Assembly (NCBI GenBank): GCA_963920765.1
Contig: OY987248.1
Coordinates: forward strand, 8,652,539-8,716,538
Origin: Ulota crispa
Lineage: Eukaryota; Streptophyta; Bryopsida; Orthotrichales; Orthotrichaceae
Length of the DNA: 64,000 nucleotides
Direction of reading: 5' to 3'
A program made the position numbers and the translations under genes. Positions within the stretch are counted from its first letter, which is position 1. Each line of letters begins with the position of its first letter. The notes under the pieces were generated by a model. That model worked only from the letters and a program-made list of their open reading frames with translations. It ran no database searches and was not told the origin of the DNA. Positions 1-12,982 of the stretch are shown here, one piece after another.

Positions 1-117
1 TAAATTACAAACTTGTTATTTTTCTTGTTCCTAATAGTTTCGTATAATTTGCTAATTATTTATTAATACTCATCATGTTCAAAACCCTTAAATTGACACT
101 TATGGGTGCTCCTACCT
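1..117. mobile_element. Right end of an AGGTAGG-type TA-flanked element (cut by window edge)
   Basis: The segment ends in GGGTGCTCCTACCT followed by TA. It matches the right end of the larger element at 54861-56097, including the shared stretch CATCATGTTCAAAACCC. The left end lies before the window. Confidence 0.7.
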
Positions 118-2040
118 TAATGCTTCTTCACGTTAAGCACTTTCTTTAGCATTACATTGAAAATGCCCTAGCATCCTTCATGTCCCATTTTAACTAATGG
201 TTTCATGGCCTACATTGGACATTGCCTCTACTAATTAGAGATTTTTTTTTTTAAAATTTAAAATTTTAAATTTGGTTGAGTTTTATCATGTAGTTTTAGA
301 GTTCAATCGTTAATATTTTGCATATTAATTGATTAAGAATACACTAATTGCTGGTTCTTTGCAAACATTGCTGCGCAAAAATTAATATTTGTATTGTTTC
401 ATATTTTGGGAAAGTGCAATTTGCATCCCGTCAAAGTTATTAAGTTACCTTTAACCATGAATTTGTAAATTTTGGATGAAACAACATCCGTTCATCCAAA
501 TGTGATTCCATTCTTCTATGCTTTGGCAATGTCATCCAAGCTTGGAAACTCTTGGAAACACTTTTGGACGATTAATGAAAACTTCATCTACACATCTACT
601 AAAGAAAATAAAAATTTCATCTAAATTGTCCTTTAGAAAATTTTAATGGCAATATCATAATTTTGCAAATAGGTTACACATCATAAATTACATTGTGTTC
701 CGTATTTATGAATTGCATTGTCTTTGAGAAATCACTACAAATAAAAACATTGCTATTACTGATCACTGTGTCCATAAAAATGTCACATGCCTTATGAAGT
801 GGTCTTTTAACAAATTCAAGGAAGGTCGGTCACAATTTGTGATTATTGTGAAGGTCATGACGATTTGTCGGATAATAAGTTTGAATTGAAACTGTCCATT
901 CTTATGAGCTATAAATCTTTTTTTTATATGACTTACCCAATCTATTGTCTACATAATTGACTTCAACGAGCTTTCAATACAAATTTTACATTCAAATAAG
1001 ATGTTTGAATTGGACTCTTTATGTACACTTTCATGTGCTATCATGTTGTGTCACCAAGAGTCTCAAACACTTGAGTTTGGAAAATAAGAAATTTTGATAA
1101 TTGCAAAAAGGGTTATATAGGTCATTTCTGTATCTCCGAGTTTTAAAATAGGGGAAATTAAAAATAGGGGCACAAAAATGAAAAATATTATAAATAGGGG
1201 CATAATTTCAAAATAATTACAAATAGGGGTGTAATTTCAAAATAATTTGTAAGTGTTTGTAATTTTTTTGGTTTGGACATTGGTTGATTTAGATATATCA
1301 CATCAAATGTTAGCTAACTTTCAAAAACTTAAAGGTCTTTTTGAAGATTTCCATTCCCTTTGTTTTGTTTTGTCATTTGCTATTGTTGTAGTTTTTTTTT
1401 TTTTTTTTTTTTTTTGAGTTTTCTAGTTTTTGTTGGGTTTTTTGGTTTTTTATTCTTGTTAAAGATGGTCTTTTCTTTGTGTGTATATTCTCCATGCTTA
1501 AAGCATCTTGTGCAGCATGCCTAATTTTTAGGCCCCGACCCTTTCTGAATGAAAAGCAACTAATTTTAAAAGTGTTGGCCTCTACATTTACCTTCCCCCT
1601 TCAAATAAGCCATATTTGAAAGGGGCCTCTAAACCCTCTACAATCTATATTTTATAATGATCATATCTTACTATATTACTTTTGGAAGTTCTTTGACTTG
1701 TGATTGGTTGGCATTATACTTAACAAGTTGCATTGTTGGGGATACAAGTGACCATTCCCTCTAAAACGGATAGAGAAGAATTGAAAGGACATGGACATTT
1801 AGAGAGTTGCAGGAGATGCTCTTTACATGCCCGCAAGGTAAAACTTGCTCCCTCTTTCAAAGCTGATGTAAACCTTTTTCCATTTTTACCACATGCCCTT
1901 TAACGGCAAAGGATCCTCTTCCCTTCCTCTTCCGTTTCATTTTTCCGGGTATGACGATTGCTCTTCCTAGGAAATAACAAAAGCCGATCCGCTTCCGCAG
2001 TTGAACCCCCTCTCCAGAGAAACGCGAAGCTTGCACTTCT
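118..2040. other. Gene-free AT-rich upstream region of POLL
   Basis: No supportable reading frame is seen. The stretch holds about five tandem AAATAGGGG units (about 1148-1230), a long T run (about 1391-1416) and a CACTACAAATAAAAAC motif near 733 that may be a lone CACTA-type end. Confidence 0.5.
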
Positions 2041-2044
2041 TTCC

Positions 2045-2640
2045 ACAATTCAAGCACATTCTCTCACATTCTTTCACAAACAAAGCACATTTCTTTCAGA
2101 AATAAGCAAGTTTCTTTTCGCAAACAATCCCATTCTCTCGCAAACAAACATATTTATCTGATATTCTCTCACACACAAGCACATTTCTTTCACAATTTAA
2201 GCATACTTTATTCACAAACAAGCATACTTTATTCACAAACAAGCATATTCTCTCACAATCAAGCATATATCTTTTACATTCTCTCGCAAACAAGCAAATT
2301 TCTTTTTACAAACCAAGCACATTCTCCCACAATCCAGCATATTCCTTTCACACTCTTACAAACAAGCCAATTTCTTTTCACAAACAAAAGCCAGTTTCTC
2401 TTACAAACAAGCACATTTCATTTCACAAACAAGCACGTTTCTTTTACAGACAAGCACATTTCTTTCACAAACAAGCCAGTTACTTTTCACAAGCAATAGC
2501 CAGTTTCTTTCACAAACAAGCACATTCTCTCACAATCAAGCATATTTCTGTCACACTCTCTCACAAACAAGCACATTTCTCCCGCAAAACATCACGTTTT
2601 CCCCCAAACAAGCCACAGTCTTTCGCAAAGCAAAGCGCAC
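2045..2640. repeat. Minisatellite in the 5' flank of POLL
   Basis: More than twenty imperfect units of about 20-25 bp, built from CACAAACAAGCACATTTCTTT and CACAATCAAGCATATT variants. The array stops about 130 bp before the POLL start codon, so it lies in the promoter or 5' UTR. The short ORFs read through it are by-products of the repeat. Confidence 0.9.
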
Positions 2641-2769
2641 AGTCTCCGAAAAGTTAGGGATTTGCAAGCATCCAGTCAACGCCAACATTTCCAATTGCGC
2701 AACCCCCACCTCCTCCAAAACTGACATCTTCATGTTCTGAGACACTTCTCCGAGAAAGAGGAATCGCTC

Positions 2770-5700
2770 ATGAGTAGCGAGAAGGGCAAGAGGAAGCGCG
2801 CCAGCGATGGCGATGGTGAAGGTGAAGCTGGTGCTGGTGCTGGTGCAGACGATCAGCTCTTCTTCAAAGGCATCACTGCTTATTTCGTCGAGACGGGAGT
2901 CCAACCCCGCCGCTTGCAGGTTCAAAAACACTTTGTTTTATTTCTTTCGGTTTTTCTGTACTTGCAAAATGGCAGTTTGTGGGGAGATTCGACAGTTGCG
3001 TCTGTTCCGGAATCTTTTCGTGTATTTTTTCGCGGTGGGCATAGATCTCCCCTGCAAACTACGTGAAGCTTGATTCTGACAAGCTCTCGTTCCCAAACCC
3101 TAATTTTAAAATCCTCATTCGTAAGCTCTAATTCGTAAATCTTAATTCGGAAATCCAAATTTCCGATTATTGGGTTCCAGTGAGACATGTGTGTACTGCT
3201 TTGAAGAATTGATGCACTCCTGCAACTACGTGTAGTTTGATTCTGACAAGCTCTCGTTCCTAAACCCTCATTCGTAAACCCTAATTCTTAAACCCCAATT
3301 TTCAATCCTTGGGTTCCAGTGGCAAATGTGTATACTGCTTTGAAGAATTGATGCACCCCTGCAACTACCGGAAATTTGATTCTGACAAGCTCTCGTTCCT
3401 AAATCTGAATCTAAAACCCTAATCCTTAATCCTAATTTACGATTCTTGGGTTCCAGTGACACACATCTGTACTGTTTTTGAAGAATTGATGGACTTGGGG
3501 CTGGAAGCTCTTGCGATTGTGGATTTAGATAGCAAAGTTTCTAGAATTATAGTTTAAAGGATTTTTATCTAGACAAAATCAATAGGGGACGTCAAAGATT
3601 AGAATTTCTGCTCGAAGGTTGAAATACCAGGTTTTTTGAAAGTAGGTTAAGGATATAAGATAATCAATCGAGTCATTGAAGATTCCTTAATCTGAAATAC
3701 CAAGAGGGTGAGTTGGATTTTGAGAATCTTTTGAATGTCTGGAATCACTTTTGTTGAGACCCTCCCCTTTGTCACCAAGAAGAAAAAGACAAGAAAAAGA
3801 CAAACTTGCATGTAGCTATAATATGGGGCGTCAAAGATTTTTTTGGTTTTTCCCATGTGTACTATCCACCAACTCAAAGTTCTACGCAAAGTGCCTGCTA
3901 ATGTTTAGAACTATGTAAACCAAAACAGCTACTGGAGCTGCTCAACCTCACTCATTGGTTTAAATTGTATGAAAGCAACAAAGAGGGCTAAAACATACCT
4001 GAAATCTCTCTTTTTCTTAGCGCTCAAAAAACTAATCAGAAAATCAAGAAACTGACGATCAAAATGACCATTGAAACAAGTCGTGACCCCAAAAAAAGCT
4101 CCAGTTTCAAGCGAAAGGGTTGCGAGGTTTGAGTTTGTTTTATTTTGGGTGGTTTCTTTCAGATTATGGGGCTGCTCAAATCCTAAACCAGTATAAACTG
4201 TTTGAAAGTCAACGAAAATGGCTTCAAAAACCCAAAAAATAGATCAGAATTCGTATTTTTTGACTCCTGTTGAAATGACTCTTGACTCTTTTGATTTTTT
4301 TTGTGTTGAGTTTTTTTGTTTGGTGGGTATTTTTTCAGATATGGAAGCAGAAAGTGCAGCAACTGGGGGGTGTGTTGGAGGAGCATTATTCGAAACACCT
4401 CAGCCACGTCATTGCAGCCACGGTGGAAGCATTGACAGCAAACCTTGGAAGCGTTAAATGGGGAAGGAGGAAGCAAACTGTTGTAAAGTACAGCTGGATT
4501 GAAGATTGTTTAAAAGCAGGGAAATGTCTACCAACTGGGTCTTACGTTTTTGAATTCCCTTCAGAAACTGACACCCCATCTCAAAACTTAACTGAGGATG
4601 CAGATTTGCAAAACTCCATACAAGAGGATCATGGAGCTTCTCCAAGCCAAGCGAAACCTTCTGATTGGATGCAAATTATTAAGGAGGGAGGCAAAATAGG
4701 GGTTTTCTCAAGCGCCAAAGGATCCCATAAGAAGGAAGGTGAGCTAAAAATCTTTGTTCCTTGCTTGGGTTGAAAAAAAAAAAAAACCTTCTTATCTATA
4801 TTTAGCTTGAAATCTTAGGTTTAAAGTTCAAAATATTTTCTGTTTTAAAGGTTGTTCAAATAAAATGACACAAAACAACCACACATAATTTTTGTAATTT
4901 TTTGTAATTTTAGCAAAATGAAGCGTTGTAGATTTTATTGCCTTTTTTTTGTTTGGTCTTTTTGTTAGAGAGAAAAAGAATCATCATCTTTCACGGTGGT
5001 TTCAAGACGAGTTTCTTGTCTTTTTTTTCTTTTCTTCTTGATTTCTCACGGAAGAGAGCCCACGTCTGCACTTTTTTTTGCAAACTCGATTTTCTCCAAG
5101 CTTTGAAATCTTTTATTGAAATGAAAAGCAACATTGCAATTTTGTAGTTTTTAAAATAACCTCATTTTGTAGAGAACGTGCTCTATATAAAAGGGGGTTT
5201 CAAAGCTTTGTAGATTTCTTTACCCTTTTTTTCTTTGTTTGGTTTTTTTTGCCTCTTTTTCTTAATTTCTCAAGCAAGAGAGCCACTGTCTGCATTTTTT
5301 TTTGCACATTTGGTTCGAAAGAGACTAAGTTTTATATCACCAGAGTTACTGAAGAACGTTGCTTGTGATGGTCAAGAAAGAAGTAGACTTGAAGAAAAGA
5401 AGGTTTTTCTTTTTATGACTCTTTCAAAAGTGCTAAAAAAAAAGAAAAAAAATGTAGAGCATTAGGTCCAGTAAGGCACTTGTGTCTTTTTGGTGCTTGC
5501 AATGTTGATTAGTTTCATGGGAACCTTTTTTTTTTTTGTGAAGGTGGGCTACATGAATCTCAAGGGGAATCCATGGAGAAGGAGAATAGCATGAAAGATG
5601 CTGGGTTGGGAGAAGTGAGAGATGCATTAGACTACTCTCCTCCCGACTTGAATTCCCATATAACTGGCCCTTTTTCTGAGATGAGGGATATCTACAAAGA

Positions 5701-8700
5701 AGGCAAGACTCAATGTTTTTGTTAGAGAGAAATTTTACGTGGATATGTTACAAAAAAGTAGGTTAAGACGAGAGATGATCAAATTAGTGCCTTGTTCAAA
5801 GAATGTTCCAAAAAATGCATTTTTTTTGTGGAATCAAAGTATGTGAGTTGAATGCTTGATACTTTAATTACTCTATTCTGTTAATTCAATTACTCTATTA
5901 TTATGTTGATTTTGATGAGTTTTGTGGTATTTATAGCTATTGGGGATGCGCGAAGGGCCTTCAGCTATGCCAAGGCACTCTCAGTATTGGAGAAAGTTCC
6001 TTTCAAAATTACTAATGTGATTCAAGTTAAAGGTTTGCCAACAATTGGCAAATCTTTGATAGACAGTGTAAGTCTGCAATAAACAACTACACTATCAACG
6101 ATATTTGGTGTTGGCAACACTAATTGCAAACTGTAACACTAAATGTCAACAACATTATGTCAACATGAACACTATTTGTCAAATAACTTTCCACCAATTA
6201 TTTAGGGAATTGATATGTGCACACCGGGGGGTTGATATTTGCACACCCCCCTGGGAGGTAAATTATAGATTTCTACCATCAAAAATCTGAATTTGAGAAT
6301 TTTGAATTCAGATTTGGATTTAGAGACCATGGCTTACTCTAGGACCATAAAAAAAAGCTGCAATTGAACATCACCCAATGAAAAAGCTTATCTTTTTTTA
6401 CAAACAAAAGTAAAAGTAATACATTTTCCCCTAGCTAAGCTTTTTCACTGGGTGTTGTTCAATTGCAACCTTTTTTTTATGGTTCTAGAGTAAACCATGG
6501 TCTCTAAATCCAAATCTGAATTCAAAATTCTTAAATTCAGATTTTTGATGGTAGAAATCTATAATTTACCTCCCAGGGAGGTGTGCAAATGTCAACCCCC
6601 CGGTGTGCACATATCAATTCCCATTATTTAATACCAGTACCATAATAGATAGGTTAAACTAAACTAGTGTTTAGCATTAACGCTATTTGTCAACTTGAAC
6701 AGTGATTGTCAACTAAATGAGAATTATAGTGAGCTAATTGATAGGATAAATAGCAACCATAATACTAATTATCATGATTAGTGTAGTTGCCTAATTATTA
6801 TGTATTTTTTATTGATAAAAAAAAAGTAAAAAATTGCTTGATGTGGTGGTTGCAGTACGAAGTTTCAAACTTTGGATAAAAAGTACTGTGTATCATGCTA
6901 CTCGTATCAAGGAAAACCTACAACTTATCAAGTGGTACAAGTGACAATAAAAACTTGGCTACAAGGACTTGATTTTTTTATTGTCCAATTTTCCTCACTT
7001 AATGTAGGTAAGTTAGAAAGGCTTGCGAAAACCCGTGGACAAGATTCTTCGAGAATGAAAGACCCTAAACATGTATATTTATGATGGCACTTCATTGTCT
7101 TAAGGTTTAAAACATTGACTTTGATGTGAAATTTTATGTCCATAGCCCAATTTTGTTTTTTTAAACACGATAAAACACATGCCTTTGGTGATAAAAAAAT
7201 TCTAGTTTTGATTTTCCCTCCCTTAATGGTGGCAGATACAAGAGATTTTATCAACTGGCAAGTTCTCCAAATTGGAGAATCTCAAAAATGATGAAAAGGT
7301 ACCAACTTTAGGGCTCCTTTTCTTTTGCTGCTTTTTTTTTCTTTCTTTTTTGTATGTAAAAAGGAGATGTTTTCACCCCTTTTTGTTTTGTTTTGCTAAG
7401 GATTTCAATTTTCTAATACAAAGTTTGTGTTTGTGTTTTGTGTTCGTTGTTTTGTTTTTGTTTTTCTTTGTAGGTTAAGGTGATTTATTTGTTCGGTTCC
7501 GTGTGGGGAATTGGACCCACAACGGCTCAAAAGCTTTATGACAAGGGACATCGCTCATTGGAAGATTTGCAAAATGAAATTTCACTTACTCCCCCACAAA
7601 GAATTGGCTTGAAGTTTCACGAGGACATCGTCCAAAGAATCCCTAGACATGAGGTGACAAACTTCCCTTTTGTACATTCAAAAAATAAAATTGGAAACCA
7701 TTTTTCACCTTTTTCAAAAAAATCAAATCTCATATCTTTATAATGTCTCTTTTTGGAACTTGTATATTTGTACCATAACTTTAAGACACAGTTTCAAATT
7801 TTTGTCAGTTGATTTTTCTGTTATTCCATTGTTGCAAAGAAAGACATCAAATATTGAACTTTGACTCTTTTTTCTATTTATATTATTAAAAATTTGGTAA
7901 CATGACAAATGCCCAATGATTTACAAGATATGTTTTTTTTTTTTTTTTTGTATATTATTTTTCTTTGTTTTTGAATGACAAGATGAATTCAAGGTTAGCT
8001 TGTTTTAAATAATATACGTAGAAACGTGATTTTGGCACATTTAGAAACCATCTTTACTATACAAACACTCATGGGTCCTTTATGAATAACTCCGAATTTA
8101 TTTACTTTTAAAAAGTTGCATCTTTTTTCAAATGCTCATTTCTAATTTGTGATTGGATAATTTGCAAGTGGGTCTTTCTCCTTTGACAAATAACGGTTCT
8201 CTTTTGTTGCTATTATTATTGTTATTAGATTACGGAGATGGATGCAATTGTGCAAAAGGCTGGAGCAGAGCTTTGTCCGGGGGTGAGTGTTCCAAGTATT
8301 TAAACCAATCCTATCAAAGCTCTAGTCAAACAAGCAAATCAAACTCTAGTTTAATTTCCCAATCAATCTTATTGTTCTCTTTTTATTTTCAAATAAGATT
8401 TGAAAAGCCAACGTTGGGGAGGTCCCAGTTTGAATTTTGCCTTTGGATTTGCACTATTACAATAAGTTTAGGGCGTTATTTTTCATAACTTTTTAAGACT
8501 TAGACAAAAGTTATTATCAAATTCTATCCTTTGTATCTCTTATCACATACCTCCTACATATGAATCCATTAGAAAAACAAGCTTAATAATCTAGTAAGTT
8601 TGATTACTCTAGAAGGATTAAGGTTTCAGAGTAGGTTCCATTGAATTATAAAATATGCTTTCTTCTAGCACTACAAAGTAATAGCACAATTTGAAAACTA

Positions 8701-10787
8701 AGCTTTGACTTAATTTTTTATTTTATTTTCTAATTTTTGGCCAGATTTCTATAGTTTGTGGAGGTTCTTATCGGCGAGGGAAGGCAACATCAGGGGACAT
8801 GGATTTTATCATCACACATCCTGATGGCCACAGGTTTTTCAATAGTATTTTAAGACTTGCTTTTATTTGGTTATTGGTTTTTTTGGTTTTTATTTTTAGA
8901 TATAAACCAACAATAGAACTAACTGATATCCCCTTTTTTTTTTGCAGTCATACGGGTTTCATGCACAAGCTAATCCCAAAATTAAAAGAGGAGGACTTTC
9001 TAACGGAGGATCTCAGACTTAGTCAAGATCACAGCACTGAGGTATCAGAAAATGAAATTTTTTCCCATTGGTTTTGATATTTCTAGCTTTTTAATCTATT
9101 TGATATTACTGTAGTCCATTTTCTTGCAAGGCTTGGTTTTTTTATTGCCCAAGTTAGAGAATTAGAACTTCTACTTTGGAAGTATAGTAACTTTCAAAAC
9201 TTTGTTTCTAGTGTTTCAAAAATGTAGGAAATGGGGATTTTCCTTACTTTTGGTACATTATGTTACACTTCTTGAAGTTTCTTCAACGACTTTTTATTTC
9301 AAAATTTCATTAGATTTTGGAAGTGGCTCCTTTTTTTTCTTTTTCGTTTTTCTTCTTTGTCCTATATTTCACTTTTTTCTTCCATTTGGGCAGTTTGGTT
9401 TTTTATCGCTCAAGTTAGAGAAACTGAACTTCTACTTTGGAAGTACAGTAGCTTTTAAAACTTTGTTTCTATTGTTTCAAAAATGTAGGAAATGTTTTTT
9501 CGTCTTTCTATTGGTACATTATGTTACATTTGTTGAAGCTTCCTTAACGATTTTTTTTTTCCAAAACCTCATTAGATTTTGAAAGTGGCTAAATCGTTTT
9601 CTTTTCTTTTTCTTTTTCTCTTTTTTTTCCTATTTTTCATTTTTGATTTCCATTTGGGCAGTTTGAGAGCAGATGAATTTTGACATCCTTTTTTATTTTT
9701 GGAGAGTTTTCAGGGCACAGACCATGGAGTTGACACTTATTTTGGGCTTTGTAAGTACCCAGGTCGGGTGCAACGCCACCGTATTGACATCAAGGTTTGT
9801 TATTTTATTCACTCCTATATTCAAAGTTTCAGAATTTCTAGTTTTAATTGCAAAATCTCATCTCTCTCAGGGTATTCTTTCAACGGTCTAGCCTTTAGAA
9901 AACCAAGGTTTTATGATTCTGAAACAACTAGTAATGTGAAAATCACAATTCAGTTGGGGCTAAATGTCAAACTACTAGAATCAGTGAAGAGCATTTCATA
10001 TGTTTCAATTAACAAATATAAATTGGACAAAAGCAATTCCCCATCTAACCTACTGAAACCTGCTTATAATTAACACATTCAGCCCCATCTGGTTTTTTAA
10101 TTAGGGTTTAGGGTTTTAGGATTTTTGAGTTTTAGGGTTTTAGGGTTTAGGGATGCCCTTGTAACAGTTCTGTGGTTTTACTTGGGTTTCAGGTTTACCC
10201 CATTGACCAGTATCCATTTGGCATCATTCAATGGACAGGCAACGATATTCTAAACCGCAGGTAAAGCCTTTCTTGCAACGTGTCAGAATCTCAAGGTGTT
10301 AAACTTGTGCTCTTCATGTTACAGTATTTCTTGTAATCACCGTCGTTTCTTCCTAATTATTACACAATTCGAACATTAAACTGCCCCTTTCCACATAGAA
10401 AGTTGTAGCAATTTAAGAAAAAAGGTGCATATGTTGTGTACCAGATTAAGAATATTAGCAGAGAAAATGGGGTACAGGCTGGATGACCATGGACTATATC
10501 CAGTCATTTCCGATGGCGATGGAGGAAAAGTAAGTTACCTATTCCAACAACAAAAAGTTGTTACTTTTTGTTACTTTCTTGTTACTTTTTTGCTACTTTT
10601 TTGTTACTTTTGTTTTGGTTATATATTTTTTCGTCGCTGCACTGACACAGAAATTTGTTTGTGGGTTTGTATGGAAATTGAACGAATGCAGCTGAAGTCA
10701 CCTGTCAGCGTTCCATTGAAATCAGAGCGGGAAGTGTTCGAGAAACTAGGGTTCCCCTGGCTAGAGCCTCATCAACGCAACTTGTGA
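2770..10787 (+). CDS. POLL: DNA polymerase lambda (family X), 13 exons
   Basis: Repair polymerase of base-excision repair and non-homologous end joining, acting in the nucleus. Proposed exons are 2770-2919, 4339-4738, 5544-5702, 5937-6067, 7236-7298, 7474-7653, 8229-8282, 8745-8833, 8948-9041, 9714-9794, 10193-10260, 10445-10529 and 10692-10787. Together they give exactly 550 codons (549 aa), close to the roughly 530-575 aa usual for the family. Order of parts: basic N-terminus (KGKRKR), BRCT domain (about residues 28-110, WIEDCLKAGK), Ser/Pro-rich linker, 8-kDa domain with helix-hairpin-helix (GLPTIGK, ending at residue 280), second HhH (GIGPTTAQKLYDKG from 313), the GGSYRRGK nucleotide site (385-392), metal ligands D397 and D399 (GDMD) and D465 (RIDIK), WTGND, and the C-terminal GFPWLEPHQRNL. 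Intron 3 begins with GC, not GT; the other introns are GT-AG. Introns carry a MITE and two duplications. Exon edges are read by eye, but the phases agree throughout. Confidence 0.95.
3056..3498. repeat. Three tandem copies in POLL intron 1
   Basis: Units of about 140-165 bp start near 3056, 3221 and 3360. Each holds TTGATTCTGACAAGCTCTCG, a run of degenerate AAACCCTAATT motifs, TTGGGTTCCAGTG and GAAGAATTGATG. The array starts about 135 bp after exon 1. Confidence 0.9.
6205..6622. mobile_element. Long-TIR MITE, 8-bp TSD (copy 1), in POLL intron 4
   Basis: A near-perfect foldback with arms of about 190-200 bp and ends GGGAATTGATATGTGCACA. It is flanked on both sides by ATTATTTA (6197-6204 and 6623-6630). 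No coding capacity. The 8-bp duplication fits hAT-type insertion, but the ends are not diagnostic. Confidence 0.9.
9130..9590. repeat. Tandem duplication inside POLL intron 9
   Basis: Two copies of about 200 bp (near 9130-9335 and 9392-9590) share CAAGTTAGAGAA, ACTTCTACTTTGGAAGTA and ACATTATGTTACA. They lie between exons 9 and 10 and contain no coding exon. Confidence 0.85.
10097..10153 (+). repeat. Short interstitial telomere-like tract in POLL intron 10
   Basis: Degenerate TTTAGGG and TTTTAGGG units are repeated about seven times just before exon 11. The unit matches the plant-type telomere repeat. At this length it may be simple sequence, not a telomere relic. Confidence 0.6.
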
Positions 10788-11028
10788 CGGCTTTTCATGG
10801 TTTTTACCACGACAACCCTAAACCGCTTACATATGGACAGTTTGCAAAGAGAGATGCTGAAAATTTGCAATAAAGCTCAAACTTCCAGGAAAGGTAAAAG
10901 ACCCATGCAGTTAATTCTCATGCAAAAGGAAGCAGCTGGCTTCATTGTTTAGGCTTTAAGCTTTAGGGTTCAGGGTTTTTCATTGTTAAGCAATGAGAAA
11001 TGCTAAAAATCGCAACACAAGCTCAATA

Positions 11029-11362
11029 AGGTAGGAAGCTCATAAACCGACCATCTAAGGGCTGAAACTGAATTTTGGGGAGGTGAAACTTCTTGAAATA
11101 TTTTTGACTGAATTTTTTCCTTGAAAGACAAGAGGAATTGGCATCTAACCCAAGTTGTTTCATATTTGTTTAGAGCTTTGTGAAATTAGTTATGAAATTT
11201 TGAAGTTGAAGTGGCATAGGGCTCTATAACCGCCCACCTCCTCAAATGCACTTTACTATGATTGTACATTGTTGAAGATTATGAAAAACAGCATGAACAT
11301 ATTGAGTAAATTTGAGACGGTGGGCGGTTTGAGAGCCTGAGCGCTTTTAGAACCTCCTACCT
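11029..11362. mobile_element. AGGTAGG-type MITE, TA flanks
   Basis: Ends AGGTAGGAAGCTC and CCTCCTACCT, with TA at 11027-11028 and 11363-11364. The interior (CATCTAACCCAAG, GAAATTAGTTATGAA) is shared with the copies at 18323-18647, 40334-40561 and about 50717-51020. Confidence 0.85.
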
Positions 11363-11421
11363 TAGTCCAATAAGGGTAAACAAATCCATGCAAAGGCAGG
11401 AGCAGGCTTCCTTGTAAACTA

Positions 11422-12004
11422 CTCCCTCTGTCCTAGTATAAAGTTCCAAAAAACTTCTCCATGAGGGATTAACTGTTTTTTTAGTCATTATGCTAGTGTT
11501 AAATGCATTCTAGAATCAATATACCACCTACCAAATATCTGCAAAATCTCAATTTTTTATGTTGATGTTTAGACACCCAAATTCCATGCAAAAAGTATCA
11601 AATTTTGTGCATAGTTTGTGAAGACTGCCGGCTCCTCATTATTTTAATATTTTTGATAATGACACATGCATTCTAGAATCAATATACCATCTACCAAATG
11701 TGTGCAAAATCTCCAGCTTTGATGTTGCCGTTTGGGCACCCAAATTCCATGCAAAATGTATCATATTTGTGCATGCTGCCAGCTCCTCATTATTGATGAT
11801 TTAAAGATTAGTAGCAACAATGGTACCTCATATGGGCAAGGCCAAGCTTGTTAGGAGAGGAATGCTCTCCTATTGCTTGACTTGCCCCAATGAGATCATT
11901 GGACATGACAAACACCTTCTCAGCAACTAAAATTAGCAAAAGGGAGCTTTTTAGTGGGACAAGAACTATGCCTAATTTGGAGCTTTATATTGGGACAAAG
12001 GGAG
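11422..12004. mobile_element. Stowaway-like MITE, TA TSD (copy 1)
   Basis: Starts CTCCCTCTGTCC and ends GGGACAAAGGGAG, flanked by TA on each side (11420-11421, 12005-12006). These ends closely match the Stowaway consensus of Tc1/mariner MITEs in plants. The interior contains GGTACCTCATATGGGCAAGG, shared with three other copies in the window. Confidence 0.9.
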
Positions 12005-12061
12005 TAGGATTTTAGGGTTTGGGGTGTATAGGATGTTGAGTAGCAAGCCTCTTGAAAGAAA

Positions 12062-12340
12062 CTACATTGAATATTGCGTTTAGGTTACTCCATACTAATT
12101 TCTCCACGTTTTACACTAGGAATATTCATTGCTCCTACAATAATTTTCATCAAGGGCCTAGCAACAACAACCTATATTCGAAAAAACAAATTGATAGCTT
12201 TCAAGTAGTAAACCATGTAAAATTCAAATATCTAGTAAGTTGCATGTGCCTCCAAATAGACAAGTGATGAGTCATGAGGTAACGTACTAGGGTAAGGCAA
12301 CCTAATTGTGAAGACAACCTAAACGCAATATTTAGTGTAC
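12062..12340. mobile_element. MITE family with TTGCGTTTAGGTT ends (copy 1)
   Basis: Inverted ends TACATTGAATATTGCG and CGCAATATTTAGTGTA. The body holds ATGAGTCATGAGGTAAC and TACAATAATTTTCATCA, shared with 37236-37540 and 41673-41975. No clear target duplication was found. Confidence 0.75.
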
Positions 12341-12982
12341 GCATCTCAAAAGTATATGTGTAGTTTGCCAAATTCTATTTGGATAATGAGCCTAATTCTA
12401 GGGGTATGCTTCTATGATTCAACTGAAACAGTACTCAATTAATGAAATATTATATTGCAGGGTGTTTTGAATCTGTCTTTGAGCATGATGCCTACTTTGC
12501 GTATACTTGATAAACTTCAGGTGCCTAAATTACGGGGAATGTTAAATTGTGAGCAAGGATTCATGAGCGGTTTACCGTGAGCGTATTTTTTTTGGCAAAA
12601 TATTAAATTTCAACTAAAGATAGGACATTATAATTGCACATTATAAACATTTATCTCTTGAAAAATTGTTGTTTTTTTAGTTTTTCCATTAATTTTGAGA
12701 TCAAAATTGATTCCCGCTCACAAAATCTTGGCTCACCGCTCATAGGCTCACCATTCTACGCTCACAAAATAGCTTACCTCCCTATATTACTCAAAATGCG
12801 TAAACTTCAGAGTGTTCTTGAGTAGTCATTGTTATGTCTTTCTTTGCAAAAGTTGCTTTCATATTTTTGCTCTTAAAATCAATAAGATTAGAACAATCAA
12901 TGAGACTAAATGATAGCTTACAATCCTTGTGTGAAATTATCTTGGTGGTTATGAATGCTTACACAAATATAATAACAATTAA
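12341..12982. other. No gene or named element seen
   Basis: AT-rich sequence with several short CTCAC/GCTCAC motifs around 12550-12770 (AGCGGTTTACCGTGAGCG, CTCACCGCTCATAGGCTCAC). No coding signal. Confidence 0.4.

Noticed and set aside
2045..2640. CRISPR-like repeat array
   Set aside because: The units are contiguous and degenerate with no unique spacers of constant length, and the DNA is eukaryotic.
10425..10787. Single continuous 120-codon C-terminal exon for POLL
   Set aside because: It would include low-complexity Val/Phe codons from intron 12; the spliced form matches the family.
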